Assembly (NCBI GenBank): GCA_963921195.1
Contig: OY992540.1
Span: forward strand, 191,503,576 to 191,567,575
Reading direction: 5' to 3'
Source of the DNA: Pegoplata infirma
Lineage: Eukaryota; Arthropoda; Insecta; Diptera; Anthomyiidae
Length of the DNA: 64,000 nt
In this document: piece by piece, positions 44,641-55,713 of the stretch
Numbering within the stretch: position 1 is the first letter of the stretch
How the letters are laid out: each line of letters opens with the position of its first letter
Notes under the pieces: model-generated
What the model was told of the DNA's origin: nothing
Databases searched by the model: none
What the model saw: the letters and a program-made list of their open reading frames with translations, nothing else
Program-made: the position numbers and the translations under genes

Positions 44641-45571
44641 ATTTAAAGTGGGAACAGTTAGTAGTTGAGTTGTAATTTTAATTAAAAACTGTTCTCACTT
44701 TTATATGTTTAAAAATAAATCAAATTGAACATACTTTAAAAACACGAGATTTTTAGAAAATGTCTTTTGTATAAAATAACTGTTCCCACTGTTCCCATTA
44801 AAGTGGGAACAGTTAGTAGTAGAATTTTAATTCTATTTAAAAACTGTTCTCCCTTTTATGTGTTTAAAAATAAATCAAACTGAACATACTCTAAAAACAC
44901 GAGATTTTTAGAAAATGTCTTTTATATAAAAAAAACTGTTCCCACCTTGATATGGATATTGAAAACATTCAACCTATTTGAGATAGCTTTGGAATTTTAC
45001 AAATTTTAAAAATAAAACAAAATTAATAATTAACAAATTTAAAAAAAACAAAAATGCTGTGTAGATCTATAAAAGTTTTCGTAATTAATCAAATTGTGAG
45101 TATAGTTAGTGTTGGTTTAATATTTAGTATTATAATGAACTCAAAGTACTTTTTGTGGAAATCATTTCTGCAATAAGCTTTTCAATTCTAATTTTAATAA
45201 GAAACTGTTCCTAACTTACGTTAAAAAAATTAATTGCACACATCTGAAAAAAGCACGAGATTTAAAGAAGTCTTTTAAATTACAGTGGAAACAGATTTTA
45301 GTTGAATTTCCATTTTAGCTAATAGTGTTCCCACCTTCAGATGATAGAAAAAAATCAACTTATTTGAGAATGTTTAAAAACCAAAAATAAAAAAGTTATT
45401 AGTAGGAAAAACGGAAATCTATAAGAATAAATTGTTCCCACCTTCATATGCTTAAAAGAACCAAATATTATACTACTAAATATTAATTCGAATAGGTTGT
45501 TCGAAAATAACGAATGTGTCTTTCGAAAAATATGTTTTTTTTTGTCACATAGAACGTTATGGCCATCAATA

Positions 45572-46048
45572 CACACAAAAAATTATTGGCTAAAAAATTT
45601 CAATTAAATCTATTGATCAACAAAATTTAAATGAGTCAATTATTGTTTTGATCAACATTTTTGTTATTTTCTTTTACTATCAAATTACAAATTTTCAACA
45701 TACCAGGTTTTTTTCGCTTCAATTTATTTGAATTCCTTAATTAAAAAATATACTTTATACTCGGTTTTTTCTTTTTTTACTGTCGGCAACATATTGTAAA
45801 GCAAAAAATATGAACTTCTTCATAATTTTGTCATAAGCTTAAAATTAATTTGTTAAATCAATCATTATTTTAATTGACTTTAAATAAAAAAAATTCAAAT
45901 TTTGATTGATTGAAAAAAAAAAAAATCAATTAATCACCTGTAATTTGATAATTAATTTAACAATTTTCTTCATCGGAGAAGTTTCAATTAAAAAATTAAT
46001 TGAATCCGCGTTTTTGTTGATTGAAATTCATTTTGAATTCTTTCTGTG
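45572..46048. mobile_element. CACACAAA-ended element, copy 2
   Basis: Nearly the same sequence as 11617-12111, with ends CACACAAAAAATTATTGGC and GAATTCTTTCTGTG. TA on both sides (45570-45571, 46049-46050). It lies inside the GGGAACAGTT field and is younger than it. Confidence 0.7.
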
Positions 46049-47724
46049 TAATAGTATATTTTTTAAAGGAAAATAGTGCTTTGGGAGGCTTGCGGTCACC
46101 AACATTAAAAAGGGTTTATTTTATTGAAAATGTAAAACTAATTTACAAAAAAATGGGATTAGTGGGATGGAATGAGATTATTTTCACGTGTTCCCATTGC
46201 AATGGATTTGATTAAAACCCTTGGGAAAACTAATGAATAAAATTCTTTCCTAATTTATAAATTTGTGAGCAGTTGCAGTAAGAAGATTTTTGGAAAAATA
46301 TAAGAGAAGTTGAAGAGAAAAGAAAACATGAATTGTTTTCAAAATATCCAGAGCATATATTTAATTGGGAACAGTTTGTAAAAAGTATTAAATATTAAAT
46401 TTTCAACATATACATTTTAGTGGGAACAGTTGGTTAAAAGTGGAAACAGTTGATACAAAAGTGGGAACAGTTTTTAAAAAGTGTGAACAGTTTACAAAAA
46501 TGGGAACAGTTGCCTTATTGAATCAGCCTTTAGTAAGAGATAAGAGTAACTTTGGTTTAAACTGTCTGTACCCTCATATGTTAACTGTGAACCATTTGGC
46601 GGTTCGGAAACAGTTTTCTGTGTCCCTATGTACGATTTCAAAATTTGGCATAACACTTGTAAGAAACGATGGATGTTATATAATTTTTCGATAAAGGAAA
46701 GGGTACTTTTTTACGAGTAGTTAAGTGAGAAAAAAAAATATATAATAATTTATAATTTTTCAAAATATCATAAGCATATAGTTAAGGGGAAACAGTTTTT
46801 AAAAACTAGGAAATATTAAATGTTTAAACATATCCTGAGTAAGAATCTAAGATTGTAAAAATGTGGCAACAGTTTATAAGGGCTAGGAACAGTTTGAAAA
46901 AATGGGAACAGCTTGCCATTTAGGATTATTTCTTTTTAAACTCACTCACTTACAATTAGATTAAAAACTGTTCCTACCCTCTAATGTTAACTGCTAACTA
47001 GTTAGCTGTTTGGGAACAGTTTACTGTATCAGTATGATTACAAAAATTGGAATAACTTTTCTAGGAAACAATCAGCAGAATCAGCAACCTTAGCAGATTT
47101 TCAAGTGGGAACAGTTTTTAAAAGCGAGCAGATTACAAAATGTGAGAGCAATTTGTGGTACAAGTGGCGACACTATTTCAGTTTGGGTTATAATTGTTTT
47201 CATCTTTATATGTAGAAAAAATAAACAATTTTGAGAAATTTATTGAGTTTTGAAAAATTTAATAATTTCAAAAATTTAAGAATAGTTTTAGTCAAGGTGA
47301 TAATTTAAAAACATTTAAGAAATTTCAATTTTAATATTAAATAACTTTGTAACAAATTTACTTGTGAACAGTCCGTAGTTATATTGAGAATAGTTTTAGA
47401 ATAAATTAAATTAAAATCTTTGAAAGAAATAATTGATTTTTACAAATTTCCTTTTGTATAGGACTTGGAACAGTTTGTATATAAATGAGAACAGTTTGTA
47501 TTTTCGGATACTTTCTATATTTGTGATGTCAGTTTTTGTTTTTGGGGTGATTTACATAGGACATATATTGTGTTCCTCTCCATCTTCAACTGTTCTCACC
47601 TTCATAGAAATTTAAACACATTTAAAAAATACATGATAGTAATTATAACTAGTTCACGCATACGATTATTTAGTATAAACTTTGTAATTAAATGGTAATT
47701 TAATAAATAATGACGTTAATAACA

Positions 47725-48130
47725 CAGTGCGACAACCATAATAGGAATGGGGTAAAACCATAACCAAATGAAAGTTGTAATTTTCCATAACAAGCCCTCA
47801 AAGCTTTTTTTAGTTTAGTGCGAGATTTTTTTACACGCAAAAGCAGTTGGTGAACTATAATTATAATTACTTGCAAACTGTATAAGATTCGTATACCTAT
47901 TTCTGTAATTGTCTTTAAATAACAATCATACGCAACGTTTCAAAGTGGTTTATTTTAAATAATTCGGCCATTCAGTACGGATTGCAGCGAAATGCATACC
48001 GATTGTAGCTATTGTCTATTCAAGTTTAGCCGATGGACCCCACATGGGCTTAGAGGGTTTTGTTATGGAAAATATCAACTTTCATTTGCTTTTGGTTTCA
48101 TCCCATTCGATTCGAAAAGTTCGATATTGT
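47725..48130. mobile_element. CACAGTG-ended element, copy 3 (right end eroded)
   Basis: Starts CACAGTGCGACAACCATAAT, has GGGTAAAACCATAACCAAAT and, at the right, TTTGCTTTTGGTTTCATCCC. The final CACTGTG is lost. The interior is about 100 bp shorter than copy 2. Confidence 0.65.
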
Positions 48131-48775
48131 ATTTTCAAAAATAGATAAATTGTGAAAACTCATTAATTAAGCAACATTTCCTCAAAATTTATTTAAGTGG
48201 GAACAGTTTTTAATTAAGCATAAGTTCTTTGCAAAGTTCTATGAAAACTAAAAATAGAGCAATTACATGCTTGGAGAGCGTTTTATTGACGGTATCTCTA
48301 AAAGAGCTCTATTCGGTGATCTTCCCTTGCTGTAAGTCTGTTGCCTTTGAAGCAAGAGATTTGTGTCAGAGATATAAAGTTTAGTATAGAAAGTGAATTT
48401 AACTGAAATTTACTAAATTTAAAGGATACTTTACCAAAAATTCAATAAATATTAAAAATTTTCAATTATAAAAACACGAAAAGTTAAAAATAAATTTAAA
48501 TATGACGCAAAATTATAAAGTTCTGTACATTTTGCAAAATTTAGTTTGAGAAAAATCTAACAACTCATGGATTGCTGCAAGAGTATAAGTATATATTTTA
48601 GCTTGCAGCAGAGAGCAGCAGCATAAAGCAAAATAGAGAGAGAGATAGGCTCCTGCACTTTTTTCCATGGGTTACCATTGCAGTTTAGTTTTTATATTGA
48701 ATCACCGAAATTTATTCTGTTTGCGAAACTAAAAATGCAGAGGGACTTGTAGTTGCTGAAACGGGGGTACCATTA

Positions 48776-48876
48776 GTGAAAGAGTCAATCACCGTTCGAA
48801 GGTCATAGGTTTGGTGTATTGTACATTTATACAACAGTCCTTGGGTATATAAAATAACTGGAACACATACTATATA
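48776..48876 (+). repeat. Triplicated non-TE sequence, copy 2
   Basis: 62 bp identical to copy 1, then TCCTTGG and AACTGGAACACATACTATAT. Preceded at 48666 by CATGGGTTACCATTGCAGTT, as in copy 1. The surroundings are otherwise unrelated. Confidence 0.7.
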
Positions 48877-49177
48877 AGGAAAAATATATATAACTTTTTT
48901 TTTCTATTAAATGAAAATGGTTATACCAAGTATGAGTTTGTGCCATAGTCTGCACTGTATGGGTTTGGAAAAGATATTTCAGAAAACTCTTTCCAACATA
49001 CATCTATGAGGGGGATAGTTTTGCATATAATATTTTCATTAAGAAAACCTGGTTACACTCACGTATTTACACTAACAAAAAAGTTAGTTTAATTTCAATG
49101 TTTTTGTTTTTTGCAAGCAATGGAACGGTGTGGGAGGAGGTGGTGGTGCATTGGGTTTTCGTAAAGAATATTCTACT

Positions 49178-49275
49178 GTGAAAGAGTCATTCACCGTTAT
49201 AAGGTCAGAGGTTTGTTGTGTGGCATTTATACATCAAAATCCTTGAGAAAAATATAATAACTGGAACACTGACGA
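49178..49275 (+). repeat. Triplicated non-TE sequence, copy 3 (diverged)
   Basis: GTGAAAGAGTCATTCACCGT then AAGGTCAGAGGTTTG, GCATTTATACATCA, ATCCTTGAGAA and AACTGGAACAC keep the same order and spacing as copies 1 and 2. About one base in four of the core differs. Substitutions do not follow a codon pattern. Confidence 0.6.
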
Positions 49276-49544
49276 TATGTTAGGAAAAATAATATTGTTT
49301 TAACTTGAATTGAAAAATAAAAATATATTTACAAACGTATGTAGGTCTTTTGTTGTTAAAATTCTATGGAAAAAAATAAAATTACGCGGCATTTTTCCAG
49401 TAAAAACATTTCTATTGGGCCAAATCCCTTTAATTAATTAAAAAAATCATATTTAAAATTAAAATTTTATTAACAATTTTAGCAAAAAAAAATAATTTTT
49501 TGTATTTTTTCTTCTTTAATTTCTTCAACATTTGAGAAATTTTT

Positions 49545-49834
49545 TGACAATTCTCAAATGGCGATATCTCGAAAACCCTTGACCGATTGCAGTAAGTTTT
49601 TTATATTCGTTTTCAGCATACCAATGTCGCAGGATCTTGTTTTTTTATTTTTCAAAAATCCAAAACTTTGGTGGAAATTTTCCAAAATAGCCAAACTTTG
49701 AATAAAGAGTGCCGCGAGTAAAAATGATCGGATTTGTTTGAAATTAAGTTTAAATAAACGATTTTCTCAAGCTCTATGAAAGGGTCAACAAAAAAATTTG
49801 AAATTAAAAAAAAATCTTTAAAATTACGTACGAA
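49545..49834 (+). repeat. GGCGATATCTCGAAAACC repeat family member
   Basis: AATGGCGATATCTCGAAAAC, then TTCAGCATACCAATGTCGCA, then AAGCTCTATGAAAGGGTCAA. Related stretches: 31530-31810, 55560-55712, 56560-56960, 60705-61080 and 63040-63410. Element ends not found. Confidence 0.5.
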
Positions 49835-50361
49835 AACATAAAAAAATTAATGATTTCGTATGTTATTTTTTAAATTTTTCTACTGAATTTTATTTAAAAA
49901 AATTTTTAATAAAATTTTTGGGGAATCGATCCCGCAATCAACTACATTATGGGCAGAAATTCTATCCATCGTGCCAAAGCCACTTGATACAAACATGTTT
50001 TTATATTTCTATAAATAATTTTTTGAATTTTTTGTCTACAAAAAAATAACCAACACAAGTAGGTGAAAACTAATGACTTCTCTTAAAAAAGACAACAATT
50101 AAAAAAAAAAAAAAAACGTACACAAATCATTAAAATCTTAAGAAGAATCACTTATTTTTACTTACAGAACAAAAATAAATGACTTTAAAATTTGAATGCT
50201 AATGAAAGGGTTTATTTTGTATGTTGTTATTATTGAAACAAAGAACAGAAATAGTCATTTAAAAAAACTGAACATTGAATAAAGTTTTTTCTTTTAAAAA
50301 CTTTAAAACGTAAAACTTTTTAAATAAACTACAAAAAGTTAATGACATAATTTTTTGAGTG
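49835..50361. mobile_element. TA-type element carrying a tRNA-like segment, copy 2
   Basis: Aligns with 32100-32732 through the tRNA-like block and AAACATGTTTTTATATTTC. The right end TAATTTTTTGAGTG is followed by TA. The left end could not be fixed. Confidence 0.55.
49918..49986 (-). ncRNA. tRNA-like segment, copy 2
   Basis: Minus strand TGGCACGATGG and, about 40 nt on, GGATCGATTCCCC; nearly identical to 32280-32345. B-box and A-box words are retained in both copies while the surroundings have drifted. Confidence 0.4.
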
Positions 50362-50384
50362 TACTGCTCCCATTTTGCCTCTTA

Positions 50385-50983
50385 CAAGGGAAGTCTCCCT
50401 AGTGTCACCCGCGGATCTTTATGGAATTGGTTTTATTTTGAAGATCAGAAAAAATAAAGGGACACGTTTTTTTTTTTAGCGGCCCAAATTCATATTTATG
50501 GGGTAAAAAGGAGGGGGAAGACAAGGCCATTTTTCATTTTTTTTTTCGTTTATCTCCTATATTATGCAAAGAAACCTAGTCATGTTACATACCAAATGAG
50601 AGGTCTTTGAAAAACCTATCTACGTGTGCAAAGAACGTGTCCAAACATGCACAACTTTTCGTCATATTGAGTAAAATACCAAAGTTTTAGGAGATTTTTG
50701 TTAATAAGTCGAAAAATATTAACTTCTTTGGCCCTTTGTTAGCACCACGAGACAGGTATTTTTAATACCTTTAATCTGATACCACACATGCTTATATTAA
50801 TTTTGTTAAAATAGGCGTAAATCGTAAAAAACTGAAAAAGGTCAATTTCCCCCATACAAATCGACCCCCTAAAAATGAGTTTGGGCCGCTAAAAAAAAAA
50901 TACCTGTCGAATTAATTTTCGTTCTTAACAAAATATCCAAATTTCATGAAGATCGGAAAGTGTCACCAGGGAGACTTCCCTTG
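50385..50983. mobile_element. PIF/Harbinger-like element with TTA duplication
   Basis: CAAGGGAAGTCTCCCTAGTG and CACCAGGGAGACTTCCCTTG with TTA on both sides (50382-50384, 50984-50986). Same family as 36701-37264. No transposase. Confidence 0.8.
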
Positions 50984-51283
50984 TTAGAGTGGCAACAAGT
51001 AAGACCGACCCCCATTACATACTTATACCGTATCTTCACTCAATAATAGGGCTAACAAAATGAAATTCCCAGTTGGAAAATGTGTCACTGAGGAAATTTC
51101 CACTGTGATTCCTTGAGGAAATGTCTTCTGGTTCTGACAAATCATAGGTAATCCTTGATGACATGTCCTAGCATTGTCAGCACTGAATGTTTGCTTTATG
51201 AGTGTGAACAATTCCTCTAAGACGTCTAAAGGAAATGTCTTCAGAATGGCAGTATATTAAATTAGAATTTTAAAGATGGCAAT

Positions 51284-51337
51284 AATATTGCCATCTTTTT
51301 CTTGGAAATTGAAGTCCAAGAAAAAGATGGCAATATT
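51284..51337. repeat. Perfect 23-bp hairpin with 8-nt loop
   Basis: AATATTGCCATCTTTTTCTT then GGA is exactly complementary to TCC then AAGAAAAAGATGGCAATATT, loop AATTGAAG. The word AAGATGGCAATAAT immediately precedes it, a third copy. Could be a collapsed inverted repeat at the centre of the element or a small-RNA-type hairpin; nothing shows expression. Confidence 0.85.
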
Positions 51338-51425
51338 ATCGATTTATTTAAAATAAAATCAAAATCTAACAAGTAGAATAAAAGTAATAAATAGACAAAC
51401 AATTTTCAAAATAAAGTTTGGAACA

Positions 51426-51482
51426 AGTAGTTAGGTGTGGGACTGATAAACTGGAGGTTCCAGGTTCAAATCCAGTTGGGAC
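51426..51482 (+). ncRNA. tRNA-like segment (B-box) inside an element
   Basis: GGTTCAAATCC fits the Pol III B box exactly; AGTAGTTAGGTGTGGGACT upstream resembles a D-arm region. ACTGGA and TCCAGT can pair around the B box. The acceptor stem is not closed, so not a functional tRNA. Confidence 0.4.
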
Positions 51483-51802
51483 TAAAAAAGGCGAAAAGTT
51501 TTTTCTAAATATGAGAAATATAATTTATAAAGGAAAATGGATAAAAGTAAAAACTAAAGGAAATACGAAAACTTTTTGTATTTTCGCATGACCTACGTCA
51601 GACATTTCCCCAAAGAAGTCTTAGGTGACATGTCCTCAGAAGGTCAGCCCTGACCACTGCTGACTTTGAGTGATGACATTTTGAAAATTTGTATGAAACT
51701 GTCCTCAACCCAGTACATGGAGATGTCTTGTGGATGTCAGCAGTGACTCTGACATGTCACCGCTCCGTTACTGAGGATGGCTCGAGGACGTTGCCAACTG
51801 GG

Positions 51803-52840
51803 TTGTTATAAAATCTGCTCCTACCAAGACCAACTATCATTATTTTTTTAAAACATTTTTTATTATGTGGATTCTTATTTGCTGAATAGTCTTGATAATA
51901 AAATCTGACAAATTCCGAAACACGTGAAAAAAAACACAAAAAAAATTGTTTTTCTTGAAAATTATTCTATGAGAATAGCATGGTTTCTGCTAAATCTAAA
52001 AAATAAATATTTTAGCTATTTTAATTAATATTTTTCTTGTCTCGTGCAAAAAGTTTAAGTAATTTAAAATAGTTTTTTTTGTAGTAAATATCTAAATTTC
52101 TAAAAATTATTTTCTTTTTTCAGCGAACTATTTTGCTATTTTTATAAAATAGTTTTTCTATTTTTAGCAAATTATTTTGCTATTTTTAGAAAATTATTTT
52201 TCTATTTTTAGCAAATTATTTAGATTTTTAAAAAAATATTCGGCTAATTTTAACAAATAATTTAAATTTCATAAAACTATTTACAATACCTAGACTTAGA
52301 TTTTATATTCTCATTTTGTCTAAAACTTAGTCATCAGACAATATAACAAATATAAAACAAAGTATTAAATTTTTCTTTAAAAAAAATCCTACACAATTTG
52401 AATTTTATTAAAAGCAAAGAAAAAAAATAACCCCCACAATGGGAATAAAATATTTTAAAATACTGAAAAAAAAAAACTTAAAAATATCTAAATTCATTAA
52501 TAAATTATAGTAAAATGACTACCACAATATAAAAAAAAATTCTGTGTAAATATTAAATCATGACCTACGAAAATAATCCACTCAATAAAAAAATAAAATT
52601 GCAATGAAAATTGTTATAAAATACAATAAAAATAAGTAAATAAAGATTTGCTAAATTAATGATAGAATGTGTAAATAAAATTTGCAAACAAAGTATACAC
52701 TATGAGAGATAACACTTTTTTTAGAAAAACTAAATTTAAAATATGAGACAAATGAATGGGGAACAGATCTACGTCAACGTACAATGCTACATTTTGGCCA
52801 ATCAAGGACGACAAAAAAATCTAAAATTCTAAATCTGAAA
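51803..52840. other. AT-rich DNA with small repeats, no gene
   Basis: 51890-51990 is a fragment of the foldback family at 57055 (AAATTCCGAAACACGTGAAA). 52122-52260 is a run of diverged units of the form TTATTTTGCTATTTTTAGCA. The rest is A-rich. Confidence 0.4.
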
Positions 52841-52844
52841 AAAT

Positions 52845-53450
52845 TCAGAAAACGTACTTTTTCGAAGTTCCGATTTTAAGGGGGGGGGGGGGAGGGGGGG
52901 TAAAAAATCGAGTACTTTTTATTTTTTCTGAAAAAATAAATTCTATTAATTCGAAAATTAGAATGGGATCCTCTAATGGAAAAACATTCTCAAAAAAAGT
53001 ACTTTCTGGAAATTCGGATGGGTAAAAAATGGTACTTTGGTACTTTTTATGTTTTTTGAAATTAAAGTCCTACAAAAAAATTAAAATTTGCAACGAAAAA
53101 AAATCTGAAAAAGTACTTTTTCGAAATACCGATTCTAAGGGGGGTAAAAAGCGAGCACTTTGGTACTTTTTATTTTTTTTGAAAAAGAAATCCTATTAAT
53201 TTGAAAATTGGAATGTAGGATCCTTTAAAATAAAAACATTCCCAAAAAAGTATTTTCTGGAAATTCGGACTCCTAAGGGAAAATAGTTGTAAAAAAATGT
53301 ACTTTGGTACTTTCTAAATTTTTGGAAACTAAGGTCCTACAAAAAAATATTAAAATGTTAGTTCCAACAACGGGAAAAATTCTGAAAAAGTACTTTTTCG
53401 AAATTCCGATTATAAGGGGGGTAAAAAAAGTGTATTTTGGAACTTGTAGA
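52845..53450. repeat. About 265-bp tandem repeat, two and a half units
   Basis: GTACTTTTTCGAA-T-CCGAT begins at 52854, 53113 and 53390. Each unit then has a G-run, TAAAAA, GGTACTTT, TCCTATTAATT and CATTC-CAAAAAAAGTA. The first unit's G-run is expanded (52880-52899). Confidence 0.75.
52880..52899 (+). repeat. Poly-G tract
   Basis: A G-run broken by one A, expanded relative to AAGGGGGG in the sister units at about 53139 and 53417. A similar tract is at 2057-2080. Confidence 0.8.
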
Positions 53451-53527
53451 TTATAAAATTTATTGTAGCCTGCAGCCAGTCAGTACAATTGTAAAACGTC
53501 TATAAAATGTAAACAAATGCAATGAAA

Positions 53528-54260
53528 ACAAGTAGAAAAGTTAAATTCGACATGACCGAATCTTTGAACACCCTTCACATTCTCCTTTTTAAATGATAGT
53601 ATATTGTCTAAAGTGAATAAATAACAATTTGGATAAGAAATATTTTTTTGTGTAAAAAACTTTTTTTTAGAAATTTTTGAAAAAAAAATTACAAAATTTT
53701 TTTGTGTGTAAATTTTTTTTGAGTTTAAAACTTTTTTCGAGCGTATTTTTTGTGTAAAAACATTTTTGAGTGATTTTGATTAATTTTGAGAAAAAAAATT
53801 TTTGAAAAAAAATTTCCGCGGAAAAAAAATTTTTGGAAAAAAGAATTTCACGAAAAAACGTTTGGGGTAGCAAAATATGCCTGCACTTGTTTAAATACTT
53901 TTCGGTATCCAAATGAATTCAAATTAAATCATTTTCTATTTTTAGGCTATGTAAAATCTACTATCATTTTTTAGGTATCCTTACATTTTCGTTTATAACT
54001 TTTGAACCGCTGAACCGATATCGCTCAAATGTAATACCAAACTTTTCAACGCAATATCAAGTAAATATGTTAAGTAACAGACAAATCTATGTAATATTTT
54101 GCACGGAATTGTCATTTCAACAGACAAATGTATGGACGGAAATCGATGGAAAAAATCAATATATATATATGTTTTAAGGGGTCCCGGATCGATATTTCAA
54201 TGCGTTACAAACGCAATGAAAAAATGAGTATACCCCATAATGTGATTGGAGGGTAAATTA
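53528..54260 (-). mobile_element. DINE-1-like element, near full length, degenerate
   Basis: On the minus strand, near 54254, a degraded TTTACCCTCCAATCAC 5' end is followed by CATTGCGTTTGTAACGCATT, TGAAATATCGATCC and ACATATATATATTGATT, and at 53528 the 3' hairpin GATTCGGTCATGTCGAATTT then AACTTTTCTACTTGTT. The (GTCY)n block is nearly gone. Confidence 0.75.
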
Positions 54261-54586
54261 ATACAAAAAAAAAAAAAAAAACATTTATTGGCACTGCGGC
54301 TGATAATAACCGTATACAACCCCAAAACTATCAACAAAAATAGCAAATATAAATAAAAGCAGCAAAAAAAAAATATATTTGCACTTTTATTTTCAACGAT
54401 AACGTAACAAAAACGTAAAACAAAGAATCCATGTTAAACATTGTAAAATAGCAGGGATTCTCAAACTATTCTATTTTAGTTTTTAAGCTAAAATATGAAT
54501 TTCAACCAAAAAACAAAAATATTTCTAGAAAATAATACCGCTTAAAGAGAAGCAGTTTCATTCCTTTCAAACCTGCTTCCTGATAA

Positions 54587-54716
54587 CACAGTTCAACCGC
54601 CAAAATCGGAATGGGATGAAACCAAAAGCAAATGAATGTTGACATTTTCCAAATAAGTGGCGTATACTTAATTTTGTAATTACCTGTGAATAACAATCAT
54701 ACGCAACGGTGCACAG
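54587..54716. mobile_element. CACAGTG-ended element, copy 4 (fragment)
   Basis: CACAGTTCAACCGCCAAAAT then CGGAATGGGATGAAACCAAA gives the left TIR; ends internally near ACAATCATACGCAACGG, shared with copies 1 and 3. The right half is absent. Confidence 0.6.
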
Positions 54717-55712
54717 CGTATCGTGCGCAAAACGTTTACATGGACAAACGGAAATCGCGTTTCTTAATCGATCGGTTTGTTGAAGGTGGTAACATCGATC
54801 TACGGTAGATTAAAGCGTATTTTAATGATTGTTTTCCCTTATAAAATCATCATTTTCTTAAAACCAAAAAGGTTTGCAACTTCGATTTGTAACTTGGAAA
54901 ATAACTCTGCTGCTGGTGAATAAAAAGCGTTTTTCATCAGATGCTGAATAAAAAGTAACATAATTATTTTTCAACAAAAATTATTTTTTTCGTAAATTTT
55001 TTATATCACATTTTTTTTCATCAAAAAAATTTTTTTTATTAATTTTTTTTTATCAACAATTTTTTTTCATAAAAATAGTTTTTTTTATCAAATTTTTTTC
55101 TTCAATTTTTTTTTTATCAACAACTTTTTTTTTTATTAATTTTTTTTTTTCGTCAAAAAATTTCTTTTCATGTTTTTTTTTTCATTAATATAGTTTTTTT
55201 TCATCAATTTTTTTTTTCTTCAAAAACTTTTTTTTCATCAAAACTTTTTTTTATCAAAAAATGTTTCTTTTATTTTTTTTCTCCAAAACTAATTTTTTAC
55301 CAAGTCTAAAATTCTGACATAAAATGTTCCATTTGTTTTACAAATGTACAAAAAAACAAGTGAGAGTGTTAAATTATTATTTTTTTTAAATATCTTTTTA
55401 TTAATTCTTTACTCGAAAATATTTTCTTCAAACTTTAAAAAAAATTGTCAAAAAAATTATTTTCCCTGAAATTTTTTAATAAAAAACGGGGGCAAAGTTG
55501 TGTCCTTGGGTTAAAAAAACTTTGAGTGATTTGAAAAAACAACAAAATAAAAAAAATCTTAAAAATTCTTTCCCATGACCCTTTCGTTGAAAAAGTATTT
55601 CATTTAAACTTAATTTCAGACTAATCCGATAGTTTTAACTTGTGGTGCCCTTCAACCAAAGTTTTGGATTTTAGCAAAATTTCTACCAATATTTTGGATT
55701 TTTGAAAAATAA
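54717..55712. other. Unassigned, including a T-rich CATCAA low-complexity run
   Basis: 55000-55290 consists of imperfect units of TTTTTTTTCATCAA. The flanking parts show no gene. 55560-55712 resembles the repeat family of 49545 on the other strand. Confidence 0.5.
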
Positions 55713-55713
55713 A

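Larger units (their letters stand above)
44645..48220. repeat. Field of GGGAACAGTT / AACTGTTCCC motifs
   Basis: More than 25 exact or near matches to GTGGGAACAGTT, or its complement AACTGTTCCCAC often followed by CTTCATATG, lie on both strands at 44645-45445, 46365-47595 and 48197. Two adjacent units (44645-44799 and 44800-44945) are a direct repeat of about 155 bp containing ACACGAGATTTTTAGAAAAT. Each starts with a 15-bp hairpin (AAAGTGGGAACAGTT against AACTGTTCTCACTTT). Elsewhere the spacing is irregular. The block is interrupted by the elements at 45572 and 47725. Confidence 0.7.
51068..51802. mobile_element. CCCAGTTGG-ended element
   Basis: CCCAGTTGGAAAATG at the left, CCAACTGGG at the right; internal repeats of GAGGAAATGTCTT and GACATGTC-like words on both sides. 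Contains a tRNA-like segment and a 23-bp perfect hairpin. No firm target duplication (TT possible). Confidence 0.5.

Noticed and set aside
51284..51337. microRNA precursor
   Set aside because: The stem is only 23 bp and perfect, lies in the middle of a TIR-type element, and there is no flanking lower stem. Kept as a hairpin only.
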